Assembly: GCF_001766235.1 (NCBI RefSeq)
Contig: NZ_CP015164.1
Location: 2,445,001-2,509,000 of the forward strand
From: Acetobacter ascendens
GTDB taxonomy: Bacteria; Pseudomonadota; Alphaproteobacteria; Acetobacterales; Acetobacteraceae
Reading direction: 5' to 3'
Length of the DNA stretch: 64,000 nt
Numbering within the stretch: the stretch's first letter is position 1; every line of letters starts with the position of its first letter. The notes beneath the pieces are model-generated. The model saw only the letters and a list, made by a program, of their open reading frames with translations, was not told the origin of the DNA and did no database searches. Both the position numbers and the translations under genes were made by a program. This document shows positions 36,937-45,419 of the stretch, in pieces.

Positions 36937-37629
36937 CTATTTTCTGTCACAGCTTTCTGTACGGGTATTAAAAAATTTCCCGGCGCTACATCTGACCACA
37001 GAAGATGAATCCGTATCATTTCCATAACTTGTTGGGGGTGGATAAGAAGGTGCATTTCCCCCCTGCTGGCCACCATTATAATAGTAAGATGGGGGCGCAT
37101 AAATGCTCTGCTGTGGTGCCGAATTATATTCAGATGCAGCTGCACTTCCTATTGCTAAACCAAGCACCGAACCGAACATAAACGGCGCCCCCCAGCCCCA
37201 GCCGCCGCCCCAGTAAGGATAGCCCCACGGTCCTCCACCATAGCCCCAACCATAATACGGATAACCCCAGCCCCATGGGCCGCCACCCCAGCCGCCGTAC
37301 CAACCACCGCCCCACGGACGCCCTCCCCAGCCGCCGCCACGCCAAGAACCACCACCCCATCCACCTGGGCCGCCATGTGGCCCGCCAAATCCACCATGAG
37401 GAAAACCTCCTCCCGGACCACCGAAACCACCACCTCTTGGGCCACCGAAGCCACCATGACCGAAACCACCACCACCTGGGCCGCCGAAGCCACCGTGGCC
37501 AAAACCGCCCCCTCCACCAAAGCCACCACCACCTGGGCCGGGGTGGGCATATGCTGAAAATACAGGAACGCTAAGTCCGCATACCAAAAGAGCTGCCAGC
37601 CCTATTTTTTTGGATATTGCAGTCCACAT
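36937..37629 (-). CDS. Glycine-rich exported protein
   Basis: A 230-residue protein with a signal peptide (MWTAISKKIGLAALLVCG..., cleavage expected after YA). About 110 residues of Gly repeats follow, first GGFGHGGFGG units rich in His, Phe and Pro, then GGWGG/YYGWGYGGG units rich in Trp and Tyr. A hydrophobic segment (MFGSVLGLAIGSAAA) and a short C-terminal domain with two Cys (VVRCSAGKFFNTRTESC) end it. The low-complexity region resembles glycine-zipper or cell-wall-type proteins; function unknown. The ATG at 37629 was chosen because it opens the signal peptide; the frame extends upstream without stops. Confidence 0.7.
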   Translation of the reverse strand: MWTAISKKIGLAALLVCGLSVPVFSAYAHPGPGGGGFGGGGGFGHGGFGGPGGGGFGHGGFGGPRGGGFGGPGGGFPHGGFGGPHGGPGGWGGGSWRGGGWGGRPWGGGWYGGWGGGPWGWGYPYYGWGYGGGPWGYPYWGGGWGWGAPFMFGSVLGLAIGSAAASEYNSAPQQSIYAPPSYYYNGGQQGGNAPSYPPPTSYGNDTDSSSVVRCSAGKFFNTRTESCDRK

Positions 37630-37883
37630 AACATCGGTGCCCTTTGCACTTAACCTTGGATACTGCTTACACGACATAATACCGTAATATGTCCTTCTTC
37701 TAGTTATTACATGGGCATTAAAAGACAGTTTGCCATTGCTTTTTTGCTTCATCAGGTAAGATAAAAGCTCAGATTCATGTTGCGTTTTTTGCATTCCTGG
37801 TATACATTTTAATCATTGGAGGAAGCGGAGAAGATTTATCTTCAGCTTTGCCCCCTAACACCCCAAATTAGGAGGCCGGACTC

Positions 37884-38327
37884 ATGGCATGGAAAAAAGC
37901 AACTTTTGTTTCCCTGTGGCTTGCTGCCCTTAGCCTGGCCATCTGCTCCACTTTTATTTTTATTGCATGTGGGCTTAAGTTTTCTATTTTTCATTCTGGT
38001 TTAACAGTAAACCAGGCTGATTTTGTAGATAATACGCCCTTTTCTGTATATCTGTGGCAGATGCTGCCTGAGACAGCACGTTGGAATGACTACGTGTTTT
38101 CTGGACCAGGGTTGATTGGTTTAGCAGCTTTTTTGGCTAGCATTGGTTTAGGCTCTTATGCCGCCATTAAACTGGAAGAAATTAACCACGCAGCTCTTGC
38201 AGCTAAAAAGACTGAAATGCACCGCTGGGATTCTTTGCTTATTGGGCCTTCTCTTGAAGACACATTGCAGAACTTTCAGCATACAAATGCATCAGATGTA
38301 CAGTCTTACGCTGTTAAAAGTGCCTAA
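37884..38327 (+). CDS. Small membrane protein, two transmembrane helices, unknown
   Basis: A 147-residue protein with hydrophobic segments at about 8-32 and 76-96, a 40-residue polar loop between them (GLTVNQADFVDNTPFSVYLWQMLPETARW) and a 50-residue hydrophilic C-terminal tail. AGGAGG is upstream of the ATG at 37884. No family was recognised. A strong terminator follows, so it is a single-gene unit. Confidence 0.65.
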   Translation: MAWKKATFVSLWLAALSLAICSTFIFIACGLKFSIFHSGLTVNQADFVDNTPFSVYLWQMLPETARWNDYVFSGPGLIGLAAFLASIGLGSYAAIKLEEINHAALAAKKTEMHRWDSLLIGPSLEDTLQNFQHTNASDVQSYAVKSA

Positions 38328-38353
38328 TAACACAATATAATTTATGAAAAATG

Positions 38354-38391
38354 CTTCTGCTTGGAATCCAATTCTGAGCAGAAGTTTTTTT
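38354..38391 (+). terminator. Rho-independent terminator
   Basis: CTTCTGCT (38354-38361) pairs with AGCAGAAG (38377-38384), followed by seven T. It terminates the two-helix membrane protein gene. Confidence 0.8.
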
Positions 38392-38444
38392 ATGCAATAC
38401 GCATATCGCGCATGTAATAAATAATATATTTTTAAGGGAAAAAC

Positions 38445-38521
38445 TGGTCGGAGTGAGAAGATTCGAACTTCCGGCCCCTGCGTCCCGAACACAGTGCTCT
38501 ACCAGGCTGAGCTACACTCCG
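38445..38521 (-). tRNA. tRNA-Pro (anticodon CGG)
   Basis: On the minus strand CGGAGTG pairs with CACTCCG. Loop TTCGGGA (anticodon at 38485-38487) lies in stem CTGTG/CGCAG, and the T-arm has AGTTCGAATCT. Discriminator A and an encoded CCA follow. Confidence 0.95.
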
Positions 38522-38599
38522 ATTACACGCTGCCTATACAGCGCTCTGGCCTAAGAAGCAAGAGTAGAAATGAGTCTTCCTACCCTTGCACGTCTTATT

Positions 38600-39184
38600 T
38601 TACATTACATCCATACCCAATGCTTCTGCGGGCTCAGTAACACGAGAGCATTCTAGAGCAGCGGCAGCATTCGGTACAACACTCAGCAGAGATCTTGCAT
38701 CAACCGAGGCAAAACCCTGTTTCACAGCCTCATCAAGCATGGCGACAACCTTATCGCCCCACCCATCTACATTAATCAGCACGATGGGCTTATCATGGCG
38801 CTTAAGCTGCTTCCATGTCAGAATTTCCAGAAGCTCCTCAAACGTTCCAAAACCCCCGGGCAAAACCCAAAAAGCATCAGCCCGTGAGAACATGATCTGC
38901 TTACGGGTATGCATAGAATCCGTAACTATCAGTTCAGAAACGTCTTCATTCATTTTTTCACGGGTTTTTAGAAATTCAGGAATAACACCCGTAACGCTGC
39001 CACCTGCTTGAATAACGGCATGGGCCACAACGCCCATCAGGCCATTTGCACCGCCACCATATACCAGCCGGATTCCAGCCTGCGCCAATTCTTTTCCTGT
39101 TTCCTGTGCTGCCTGCTGATACACTGGCTTTGTCCCCATACGGGAACCACAAAATACGGCGACTGCACGCACATCAATTGTCAT
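38600..39184 (-). CDS. LOG-family nucleoside 5'-monophosphate phosphoribohydrolase (TIGR00730)
   Basis: A 194-residue Rossmann-fold protein once annotated as lysine decarboxylase. The diagnostic motif is LPGGFGTFEELLEILTW (near residue 108), with the conserved Arg in TRKQIMF before it and VYGGGANGLMG near residue 42. Family members release ribose-5-phosphate from cytokinin nucleotides or AMP. The in vivo substrate here is unknown. Confidence 0.9.
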   Translation of the reverse strand: MTIDVRAVAVFCGSRMGTKPVYQQAAQETGKELAQAGIRLVYGGGANGLMGVVAHAVIQAGGSVTGVIPEFLKTREKMNEDVSELIVTDSMHTRKQIMFSRADAFWVLPGGFGTFEELLEILTWKQLKRHDKPIVLINVDGWGDKVVAMLDEAVKQGFASVDARSLLSVVPNAAAALECSRVTEPAEALGMDVM

Positions 39185-39247
39185 TATTTATGCTCCTCCA
39201 AATTGGTTTCTAAAGTTTTAGGTATCTGTTTCTTACGGTAAAATGGA

Positions 39248-40466
39248 TTACCCATTTTCCTGACGATAAACAAAAGCACATATTCCAACACCCATAAGGC
39301 TCATCAGTGCCGTTGTTAAAAACAATCCCTGGTATCCCCAAAACGGAATAATAAACCCTAAAACGGGTCCAGATAGGCCAAGAGCTATATCAAGAAAAAC
39401 AGAAAATGCGCCTACTGCAATCCCTTTATTTTCTGGCTTTGTACGAGCTACAGCCCCTACCCCCAAAGCCGGAAACAAAAGTGAAAAACCGGCACCCGTT
39501 AGCGCAGCTCCTATATTTGCCCAAACAGGTGAATGCCCCATAGCCAATACACATAAGCCCAAACTTTCTACGAGTAAGGAAACCAATGCAACAATTGTAC
39601 CACCACGTTTTGTTATCTGAGTTGTAAAACCAAACCGTGTCAAAACAAAAACACATCCAAAAATAGATAATGCTGTTGCAGCTCCACTCCAGTTCTGATC
39701 AGAAAAATACAAAGTCAGCAAAGACGAAATGGCACCGAACCCAATAGAACCCGCAGCCAGAGCCATGCCATACGGTGCGACCTGACCGAAAACTGTCATA
39801 AAAGAATGGCGCTTACCTGTAGATGGAGCAAGCGGTTTGACTGCTACCTGGCGCCATGCCCACGGCACTCCTAAAAGCAGCATCAGCATACAGCACAAGC
39901 CTATGCCCCAAAAACCACCTAATGCCACATGAGACTGATAAATCATCATGGCAATAGGCGCCCCTAGAGCAATACCGCCATAAGAACAGACACCGTTCCA
40001 TGATATAACACGGGCGGTTCCCGCGGCCCCTACCCTTTGGATGTTCCAGACAATAACACCCGTGGCCACCCAACTTTCAGAAACACCCAAAAAAAATGCG
40101 ACCTAGTAAAACAATCGCCAAAGCCCCTAAAGGCCATGCCATCATGGAAGGCGCAAGCATGATAAGCAAACCAGAAAGCGCACCAAGGAAAAGCCCCGCA
40201 ATAACAACTTTTTTAGGGCCACGTGTATCTATCCGATGCCCCGCTCCAATACGGGATACAAATGTGGCTAGATACTGAACGGAAACAGCAAACCCTGCGA
40301 GTGCAGAGCTAAATCCCAACTGTTCTTTTACAAACAACGGTACAACTGCCATTTGTAAACCGATTTCTATATAACAAAGCAAAGTAAAAACCACGATCGC
40401 AAAGATAGACCATAGTGTTTTTCCTGCTGTATCTGGTGCTACCTCAATATCATTATTCCCGTTCAT
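39248..40466 (-). pseudogene. MFS transporter split by a frameshift in an A8/T8 tract
   Basis: The first part (40466 to 40077) gives six membrane-spanning segments' worth of start, reading to GRIFFGCF and a stop. The second frame (from about 40090 to 39248) continues directly with GVSESWVATGVIVWNIQ. The join is a run of eight A on the plus strand (40088-40095). With seven, the reading is GRIFLGVSESW and the protein is a complete transporter of about 405 residues, similar to YhhS/YfcJ-type exporters. It may be a true mutation, a phase-variable gene or a homopolymer sequencing error. Confidence 0.8.
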
Positions 40467-40562
40467 TACATTCCTTTACGGTAATGGTGTTACATAATCA
40501 GAATCCGTACCAATTTGCTCGCATATGATAGGCTAATGCAAAGCAAAACTTAGGAATCCAGC

Positions 40563-41138
40563 ATGAATATGTCTTCACCTGATGATGAAGGTTACATCAC
40601 CGTTTCCTCCCGCATTACTTATGAAAATCCGTGGACCCGTGTGCGGGAAGATATTATCCGCCTACCAAATGGTAAGGATGGTCTCTATGGCATTGTAGAA
40701 AGAGGCGAATTTGTTGTTATTCTTCCTTTAGGCAAATCTGTAGATGGCCAGCCAACTGTAACGCTGGTCAATCAATACCGTTATCCCATTAAAAAACGAC
40801 TGTGGGAGTTGCCAATGGGTATGTGGGAAGCACGGCCAGATGCCAAAATGGAAGATGTTGCCGCAGGTGAATTACAGGAAGAAACAAGCTTACGAGCCCA
40901 AAAATTGCAACATGCAGGCATTGTTTATCAGGGAGCGGGATATTCTACCCAGAAAGGTCACGTATATTTGGCTACAGGATTAACCCAAGGAGCACGTCAG
41001 TTGGAAGATACAGAACAAGGAATGACATACCATACCTTTCTGCTTTCGGAAGTTGAAGACATGATCCGCCGAAATGAGATAACATGCATGGTCAGCTTAG
41101 CTGCTTTTGGGCTTCTACGTATTAAAAACATGATTTAG
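40563..41138 (+). CDS. Nudix hydrolase, ADP-ribose pyrophosphatase-like
   Basis: A 191-residue protein with the ADP-ribose pyrophosphatase layout: VTLVNQYRYPIKKRLWELPMG, then the Nudix-box region MEDVAAGELQEETSL. The usual REXXEE is GELQEE here, so the conserved Arg is replaced by Gly while the metal-binding glutamates are kept. ADP-ribose or another nucleotide sugar is the likely substrate, if active. The alternative start two codons downstream (ATG TCT) cannot be excluded. Confidence 0.82.
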   Translation: MNMSSPDDEGYITVSSRITYENPWTRVREDIIRLPNGKDGLYGIVERGEFVVILPLGKSVDGQPTVTLVNQYRYPIKKRLWELPMGMWEARPDAKMEDVAAGELQEETSLRAQKLQHAGIVYQGAGYSTQKGHVYLATGLTQGARQLEDTEQGMTYHTFLLSEVEDMIRRNEITCMVSLAAFGLLRIKNMI

Positions 41139-41145
41139 AAATAAA

Positions 41146-41176
41146 AAAGTCCCTGATATACAGGGACTTTTTTTAA
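41146..41176. terminator. Bidirectional terminator
   Basis: AGTCCCTG and CAGGGACT (41150-41157 and 41163-41170) form a stem with a five-base loop, flanked by an A-run and seven T. It is shared by the convergent Nudix and hemJ genes. Confidence 0.85.
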
Positions 41177-41628
41177 AATGGCCTGACAACAACCATAATA
41201 ACAATAACCATCATCAAGATGGTCGGCACTTCATTGGCAATACGATAAAACTTTTCTGAATGGCTATTGCGGTCAGCAGCAAAATCTTTACACCAACGTA
41301 CGCAACATCCATGAAAAGCAAACATAAAGAATACAGCAGTAAGTTTTGTATGCCACCACCCAGCATGCCAATCCACACCTCCTGGTGTAAACACAAGGAG
41401 CACACCAAAAAGTAGGCTAGCACACATAGCTGGTGTCATAATGGCTTTAAGAAGCCGGCGTTCCATAATTTTGAAGCGCTGACTTTCCTGAGATCCAACA
41501 ACAACCTGGCAATGATAAACAAACAACCTTGGCAGATAAAATAATCCAGCCATCCACGCCATAACAGACATGATATGGAACGCTATAAGCCAACGTAACC
41601 AAGGCAAAAGGGCATCTATAACCATCAT
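41173..41628 (-). CDS. hemJ: Protoporphyrinogen IX oxidase HemJ
   Basis: A 151-residue inner-membrane protein of the UPF0093/HemJ family with four hydrophobic helices. The conserved AFHIMSVMAWMAGLFYLPRLFVYH carries the first conserved His (near residue 17), and HAGWWHTKL gives further His/Lys residues. HemJ oxidises protoporphyrinogen IX in most alphaproteobacteria. It overlaps the HAD gene (TAATG) and is the last gene of hemE-HAD-hemJ, a heme-synthesis unit. Confidence 0.92.
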   Translation of the reverse strand: MMVIDALLPWLRWLIAFHIMSVMAWMAGLFYLPRLFVYHCQVVVGSQESQRFKIMERRLLKAIMTPAMCASLLFGVLLVFTPGGVDWHAGWWHTKLTAVFFMFAFHGCCVRWCKDFAADRNSHSEKFYRIANEVPTILMMVIVIMVVVRPF

Positions 41629-42329
41629 TAATGTCCTTGCAGCAGCAAGGCTTTCTGAACCAATGCCGTAAATTGTGAAAGACTATTAATTTTTAAAATA
41701 TTTTTCCATTTTGGAATAGGTTTTTCATCAGATCTCAGCATAATACAGGTCATTCCGGCATCAACAGCTGCTCGTGCTCCTGTGTCACTATCTTCCAGCA
41801 CAAGACATTCTGAAGGAGAAACACCTTCTTCTTCCGCTGCTTTCAGATACACATCAGGCTTGGGCTTTGGAATTCCCATATCTCTTGCAGAGTGAATGCG
41901 GTTTTCAAAAAAATGTTCAAGATTGGCAATAGAAAACTTTGCATCCATTTCTTCTTGAGATGAGTTGGATGCAACTCTTACAGGAATACCAAGTTTTTGA
42001 ATACTGTTGAGCATATCATAAACACCATCTACTGGCTCAACACCATTTTTCATGGCTGCCACAAAGCGTTTTTGCATCATGCCTGCCCAATCAGCCCCCA
42101 ACTTGGCGCCAGTTTCCTGTTCAATCATGTGTTGTATTCCCGGCAATGCCATGCCGGAAAATACGTTTACAGCTTGATCATCCGGCACATTCATACCAAC
42201 ACGCCGAGCCTCTTCTGCACTGATGCGACAACACGTTTCTTCGCTATCAACAAGAACACCATCACAATCAAAAATAATAAGCTTGAGATGCCCTTGAGGG
42301 GAAAGAACGAATGGTTGTTCTACCATCAC
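41628..42329 (-). CDS. HAD-superfamily phosphatase (subfamily IA)
   Basis: A 233-residue hydrolase. Motif I is IIFDCDGVLVDSE (near residue 18), motif II VRVASNSS, and motif III/IV KPKPDVYLKAAEEEG with LVLEDSDTGARAAVDAG. A helical cap domain lies after motif I, as in beta-phosphoglucomutase- and phosphoglycolate-phosphatase-like enzymes. The substrate is unknown. The start is GTG 42329 or the adjacent ATG 42326, the latter overlapping the hemE stop as TGATG. Confidence 0.88.
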   Translation of the reverse strand: MMVEQPFVLSPQGHLKLIIFDCDGVLVDSEETCCRISAEEARRVGMNVPDDQAVNVFSGMALPGIQHMIEQETGAKLGADWAGMMQKRFVAAMKNGVEPVDGVYDMLNSIQKLGIPVRVASNSSQEEMDAKFSIANLEHFFENRIHSARDMGIPKPKPDVYLKAAEEEGVSPSECLVLEDSDTGARAAVDAGMTCIMLRSDEKPIPKWKNILKINSLSQFTALVQKALLLQGH

Positions 42330-43405
42330 GCTGTTTCCCTTATTGTGCTTACCAATTCTGCAACATGTTCAACAGGTGTTTGCGGAAAAACACCATGACC
42401 TAAATTGAAAACATGCGCACGCCCTCGGCCAGCTTCACGAATAGCAAGTGCTTCACGCTTCATGGCATCTCCACCAGCCAATACGGCAACTGGATCCAGA
42501 TTACCTTGAATGCCAACATGTTCTGGCAGCATGGAGCGCACAATTTCCATATCTGCCCCTGTGTCCAGCGCTACAACATCTACGCCTGTTTCCCGGACAT
42601 ATTCAGCAACCAATACACCACTTAAACGCGGAAACCCGATAATGCGTGTAGAAGGATGCCGGGCTTTAATAGCCTGAACAATCTGGCGAGATGGCGCAAT
42701 AACATGTTTGCGAAATTCTGATGGCGATAACAGGCCTGCCCATGAATCAAACAACATAACTGCTTCAGCACCAGCTTCAATCTGTTTGCAAAGATATTCA
42801 GCTGTTGTTTGGGTCAGTAAATCCATAAGTTTATCAAACAGAACGGGTTCTGCGTAAGCCATTTTCCGGGTAACAGCAAACTCGCGCGATCCATGCCCTT
42901 CAACCATGTAGCAGGCAACCGTAAAAGGTGCGCCCGTAAAACCAAGTAGGGTTGTTGCACCTGGTTGCGCGACACCAATTTTATCTGGGCCATTCAACTC
43001 TTTACGCAAGCGTGTCAGAGTTTCCAAAACTGGAGCTGTAACTTCGGCAATACGTGCAGCATCCAACCGAGCCAGATCCTGTTCAGAGCGAATAGCGCCC
43101 AACACAGGGCCTTTGCCTTCTACAAATTCAAGAGATTGCCCCATTGCCCATGGCAAAATCAGGATGTCGGAAAACAGAATAGCGCCATCCATTCCAAAAC
43201 GTTTGATCGGCTGCAATGTCAGTTCTGTTGCAATATCCGGTGTCATGCAGCGTGTCAGGAAATCTGCTTTGGCACGCATAGCCCGAAATTCTGGCAGAAA
43301 GCGACCAGCCTGACGCATCAGCCACATTGGAGGTGGCCACAGGGCTTCACCGTTGAGTGTTCTTAAGAGCCGTTTGGCGGAGGGAATATGTTGGTCTGTC
43401 ATCAT
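42326..43405 (-). CDS. hemE: Uroporphyrinogen decarboxylase
   Basis: A 359-residue enzyme removing four carboxyls from uroporphyrinogen III. Both signatures are present: PPMWLMRQAGRFLPEFR near residue 26 and GFTGAPFTVACYMVEG near residue 145; the catalytic Asp is in ILFSDILILPWAMG. The ATG at 43405 (next to another at 43402) follows AGGA at a nine-base spacing; the frame stays open another 59 codons upstream, but that part has no family similarity. It borders the putative origin, as in Caulobacter and Rickettsia. Confidence 0.95.
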   Translation of the reverse strand: MMTDQHIPSAKRLLRTLNGEALWPPPMWLMRQAGRFLPEFRAMRAKADFLTRCMTPDIATELTLQPIKRFGMDGAILFSDILILPWAMGQSLEFVEGKGPVLGAIRSEQDLARLDAARIAEVTAPVLETLTRLRKELNGPDKIGVAQPGATTLLGFTGAPFTVACYMVEGHGSREFAVTRKMAYAEPVLFDKLMDLLTQTTAEYLCKQIEAGAEAVMLFDSWAGLLSPSEFRKHVIAPSRQIVQAIKARHPSTRIIGFPRLSGVLVAEYVRETGVDVVALDTGADMEIVRSMLPEHVGIQGNLDPVAVLAGGDAMKREALAIREAGRGRAHVFNLGHGVFPQTPVEHVAELVSTIRETA

Positions 43406-43792
43406 GCTTCGATGTCCTGCCACGTCTTTGTTCACGCTGTCCACGCCCCTCTTCCTATAAAAAAAGAAAGGAATAGGTTTGTAGTTGTTTAAAAGTACTG
43501 TGAATGGTGGGGTACCCGGTATTCCAAAAATGTACCCCAGCTTTCCCACACTGTGTACAGATTTTAGGCTATTGGAAAACAAGGACTTTTTAAAGTTATC
43601 CAGAAAGTACCCTTACGGGGCTGTGTACAACTCACCGGTTTATCGTTTTAGAGAGTTGTGCCCGGTACTCGGTACGTCGCAGTTATGAGTTCCGTACAAT
43701 CCACATGTACCCCGGTACTCAGGTGAGTACTCACAGGCCATTTTTTTACGAGTACCTGAACGGGACTCGAATTGATGCAGGATTTAGTACTA
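43406..43792. other. oriC: Putative chromosomal origin of replication (oriC)
   Basis: The divergent hemE-maf gap of 387 bases. In Caulobacter and Rickettsia the origin is known to lie beside hemE. Here it also has a near-consensus DnaA box (TTATCCAGA, 43596-43604), further weak box-like sequences (TGTGTACAG 43552, TGTGTACAA 43622), AT-rich stretches for unwinding, and parABS 8-13 kb away. Genes to the left mostly run left and genes to the right mostly run right. No experiment or skew calculation supports it yet. Confidence 0.7.
43495..43790. repeat. Cluster of 14 GTAC palindromes
   Basis: GTAC occurs at 43495, 43512, 43532, 43555, 43607, 43625, 43665, 43672, 43694, 43707, 43715, 43727, 43752 and 43787. 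About one would be expected by chance in 296 bases. Many copies extend to GGTACTC, GTACCCC, GAGTAC or TGTGTACA. GGGGTAC (43509) and GTACCCC (43532) form an inverted pair. Confidence 0.9.
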
Positions 43793-44407
43793 ATGCCGAC
43801 TCCATTACAGAACAGAGATTCGAAACTGCTTTTGGCGAGTGGTTCTTTTTCTAGACGCAAAATGCTTGAGGATGTTGGGCTGGATTTTGAAGTCCGGGTT
43901 GGAGGTGTAAATGAAGACATCCTCAAAGCAGCAGGCAAACGAGAGGGATGGAAGCCAGAAGCTGTGGCTCTTGGATTGGCAGAAGCCAAGGCGCTTTCTG
44001 TTCAGCAGGCAGATGCTTTTGTTATTGGCGCGGACCAGATGCTGTCCTGCAATTCCGTATGGTATGACAAGCCCAAGGATTTAGCGCAGGCCCGTGAGCA
44101 ACTTCTGGCACTAAGAGGAAATACCCATATTTTGCATACGGCGGTTGTGTTGTGTCGGAATGGTCAGGTGGTATGGCAGCATGTGGATCAACCACGTTTG
44201 ACCATGCGTTTGTTTTCAGAAGCTTTTTTGGACGCTTATCTGCAAACAGAAGGACCAGCATGTTTGACTTCTGTGGGCGCATATAGGCTGGAAGGGCCAG
44301 GCTTGCAGCTTTTTGCGCATATAGAAGGAGATTCTTTTTCCATTCAGGGGTTGCCTCTTCTGCCTCTTCTTGAAGCGTTGCGAGAGATGAAGGTGATTTT
44401 TTACTGA
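43793..44407 (+). CDS. maf: Maf-family nucleoside triphosphate pyrophosphatase
   Basis: A 204-residue Maf protein, which hydrolyses non-canonical or pyrimidine nucleoside triphosphates. The N-terminal LLLASGSFSRRKML gives the conserved Ser/Arg residues, FVIGADQML the catalytic acid region, and TSVGAYRLEGPG the later motif. The start is ambiguous: ATG 43793 has AGGA ten bases upstream; ATG 43775 and TTG 43772 are also in frame. A maf gene near the hemE-side origin is conserved in alphaproteobacteria. Confidence 0.88.
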   Translation: MPTPLQNRDSKLLLASGSFSRRKMLEDVGLDFEVRVGGVNEDILKAAGKREGWKPEAVALGLAEAKALSVQQADAFVIGADQMLSCNSVWYDKPKDLAQAREQLLALRGNTHILHTAVVLCRNGQVVWQHVDQPRLTMRLFSEAFLDAYLQTEGPACLTSVGAYRLEGPGLQLFAHIEGDSFSIQGLPLLPLLEALREMKVIFY

Positions 44408-44496
44408 AAATAGGGGCTTGCCTGTTAAGGGTAGATCATGTAAGAGGCTGGGCACACACCGCATCTATCTGATGCAGCTGTGTGCAAGAACAGTGT

Positions 44497-44572
44497 GGGG
44501 CCATAGCTCAGTTGGGAGAGCGCCTGAATGGCATTCAGGAGGTCGTCGGTTCGATTCCGATTGGCTCCACCA
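44497..44572 (+). tRNA. tRNA-Ala (anticodon GGC)
   Basis: GGGGCCA pairs with TGGCTCC (with G-U). Loop ATGGCAT (anticodon 44530-44532) lies in stem CCTGA/TCAGG, and the T-arm has GGTTCGATTCC. Discriminator A and an encoded CCA follow. Confidence 0.93.
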
Positions 44573-44701
44573 GTTCTGATAAGACTCTCCAATCAAAACA
44601 AAATTTTACTGATTCCTTTCAAGTCGTTCGTGCTTACGCAGTGTTTTTCTCTGCGTTTCAAGCAAGAATGGTAGATAGCTTTCTATGAGCAGATGAGTTG
44701 C

Positions 44702-45181
44702 TTACTCACTCGGGAAGGTCAGTGGGCGTAGGCGCGGCTTTTGTGCCTTAATAACCAGCGTATCAAGAGCGGAAAGAAAGCGGGACCGATCTGCTTTTCC
44801 AAACACGCTTCCGCCTGGTGTCATCACTCCGGCTGAACGCAAATCTGTCATCAGATTACGCACTGCCAACGCCATACCAATGGCATCGCCATCCAGAATC
44901 CGCCCCTTGGGCTCAAGAACATAGGCCCCCTTTTCAACACACCGAGCAGCCAGCGGAATATCTGCTGTAATCACGATGTCTCCGTCCGATACGCGCTCCG
45001 CAATCCAATCGTCGGCGACGTCTGGTCCAGCATCCACCACGATCCGCTCAATGGGGGGAGAATCTGGCACCATAATCATTCTGTTTGAAACAATGAAAAC
45101 GTGCAGATTGTAACGACTGGCTACACGATACACCTCGTTTTTTACGGGGCATGCGCCAGAATCAACAAAAATACGGGTCAT
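44702..45181 (-). CDS. YaiI/YqxD family protein (UPF0178)
   Basis: A 159-residue protein of the DUF188 family: IFVDSGACPVKNEVYRVA at the start, then VVDAGPDVADDWIAERVSDGDIVITADIPLA and GRILDGDAIG. The conserved acidic residues resemble PIN-like nucleases, but no activity is established. It is transcribed toward tRNA-Ala. Confidence 0.88.
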   Translation of the reverse strand: MTRIFVDSGACPVKNEVYRVASRYNLHVFIVSNRMIMVPDSPPIERIVVDAGPDVADDWIAERVSDGDIVITADIPLAARCVEKGAYVLEPKGRILDGDAIGMALAVRNLMTDLRSAGVMTPGGSVFGKADRSRFLSALDTLVIKAQKPRLRPLTFPSE

Positions 45182-45419
45182 ACAGCTAATTTGCCGTAGG
45201 AAGGCTGTGATCGCAAATTACGACTTTCATTGTTGGCGCTATTCCTTCTCTATGTAAGGCAGGCAAGGCTTAACGCTTATTTTTCACTCAGAAGCAAAAG
45301 CAGGACATTTTTCTTTTAAAGTTATGCCTTTTTTCAGACACAAGCCTTTGTCATTAGTCAGAAAGCAGACAAGGTGTTTATGCACTTTGTTACGGTAAAG
45401 ATTTTATAAGGCGAATCTG

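Noticed and set aside
37155-37550. Alternative frames inside the glycine-rich protein gene
   Set aside because: Low-complexity GC-rich repeats keep several frames open; only the chosen frame has a signal peptide.
42326-43582. Long N-terminal extension of hemE across the origin region
   Set aside because: The extra 59 codons have no family similarity and a good ribosome-binding site precedes the ATG at 43405.
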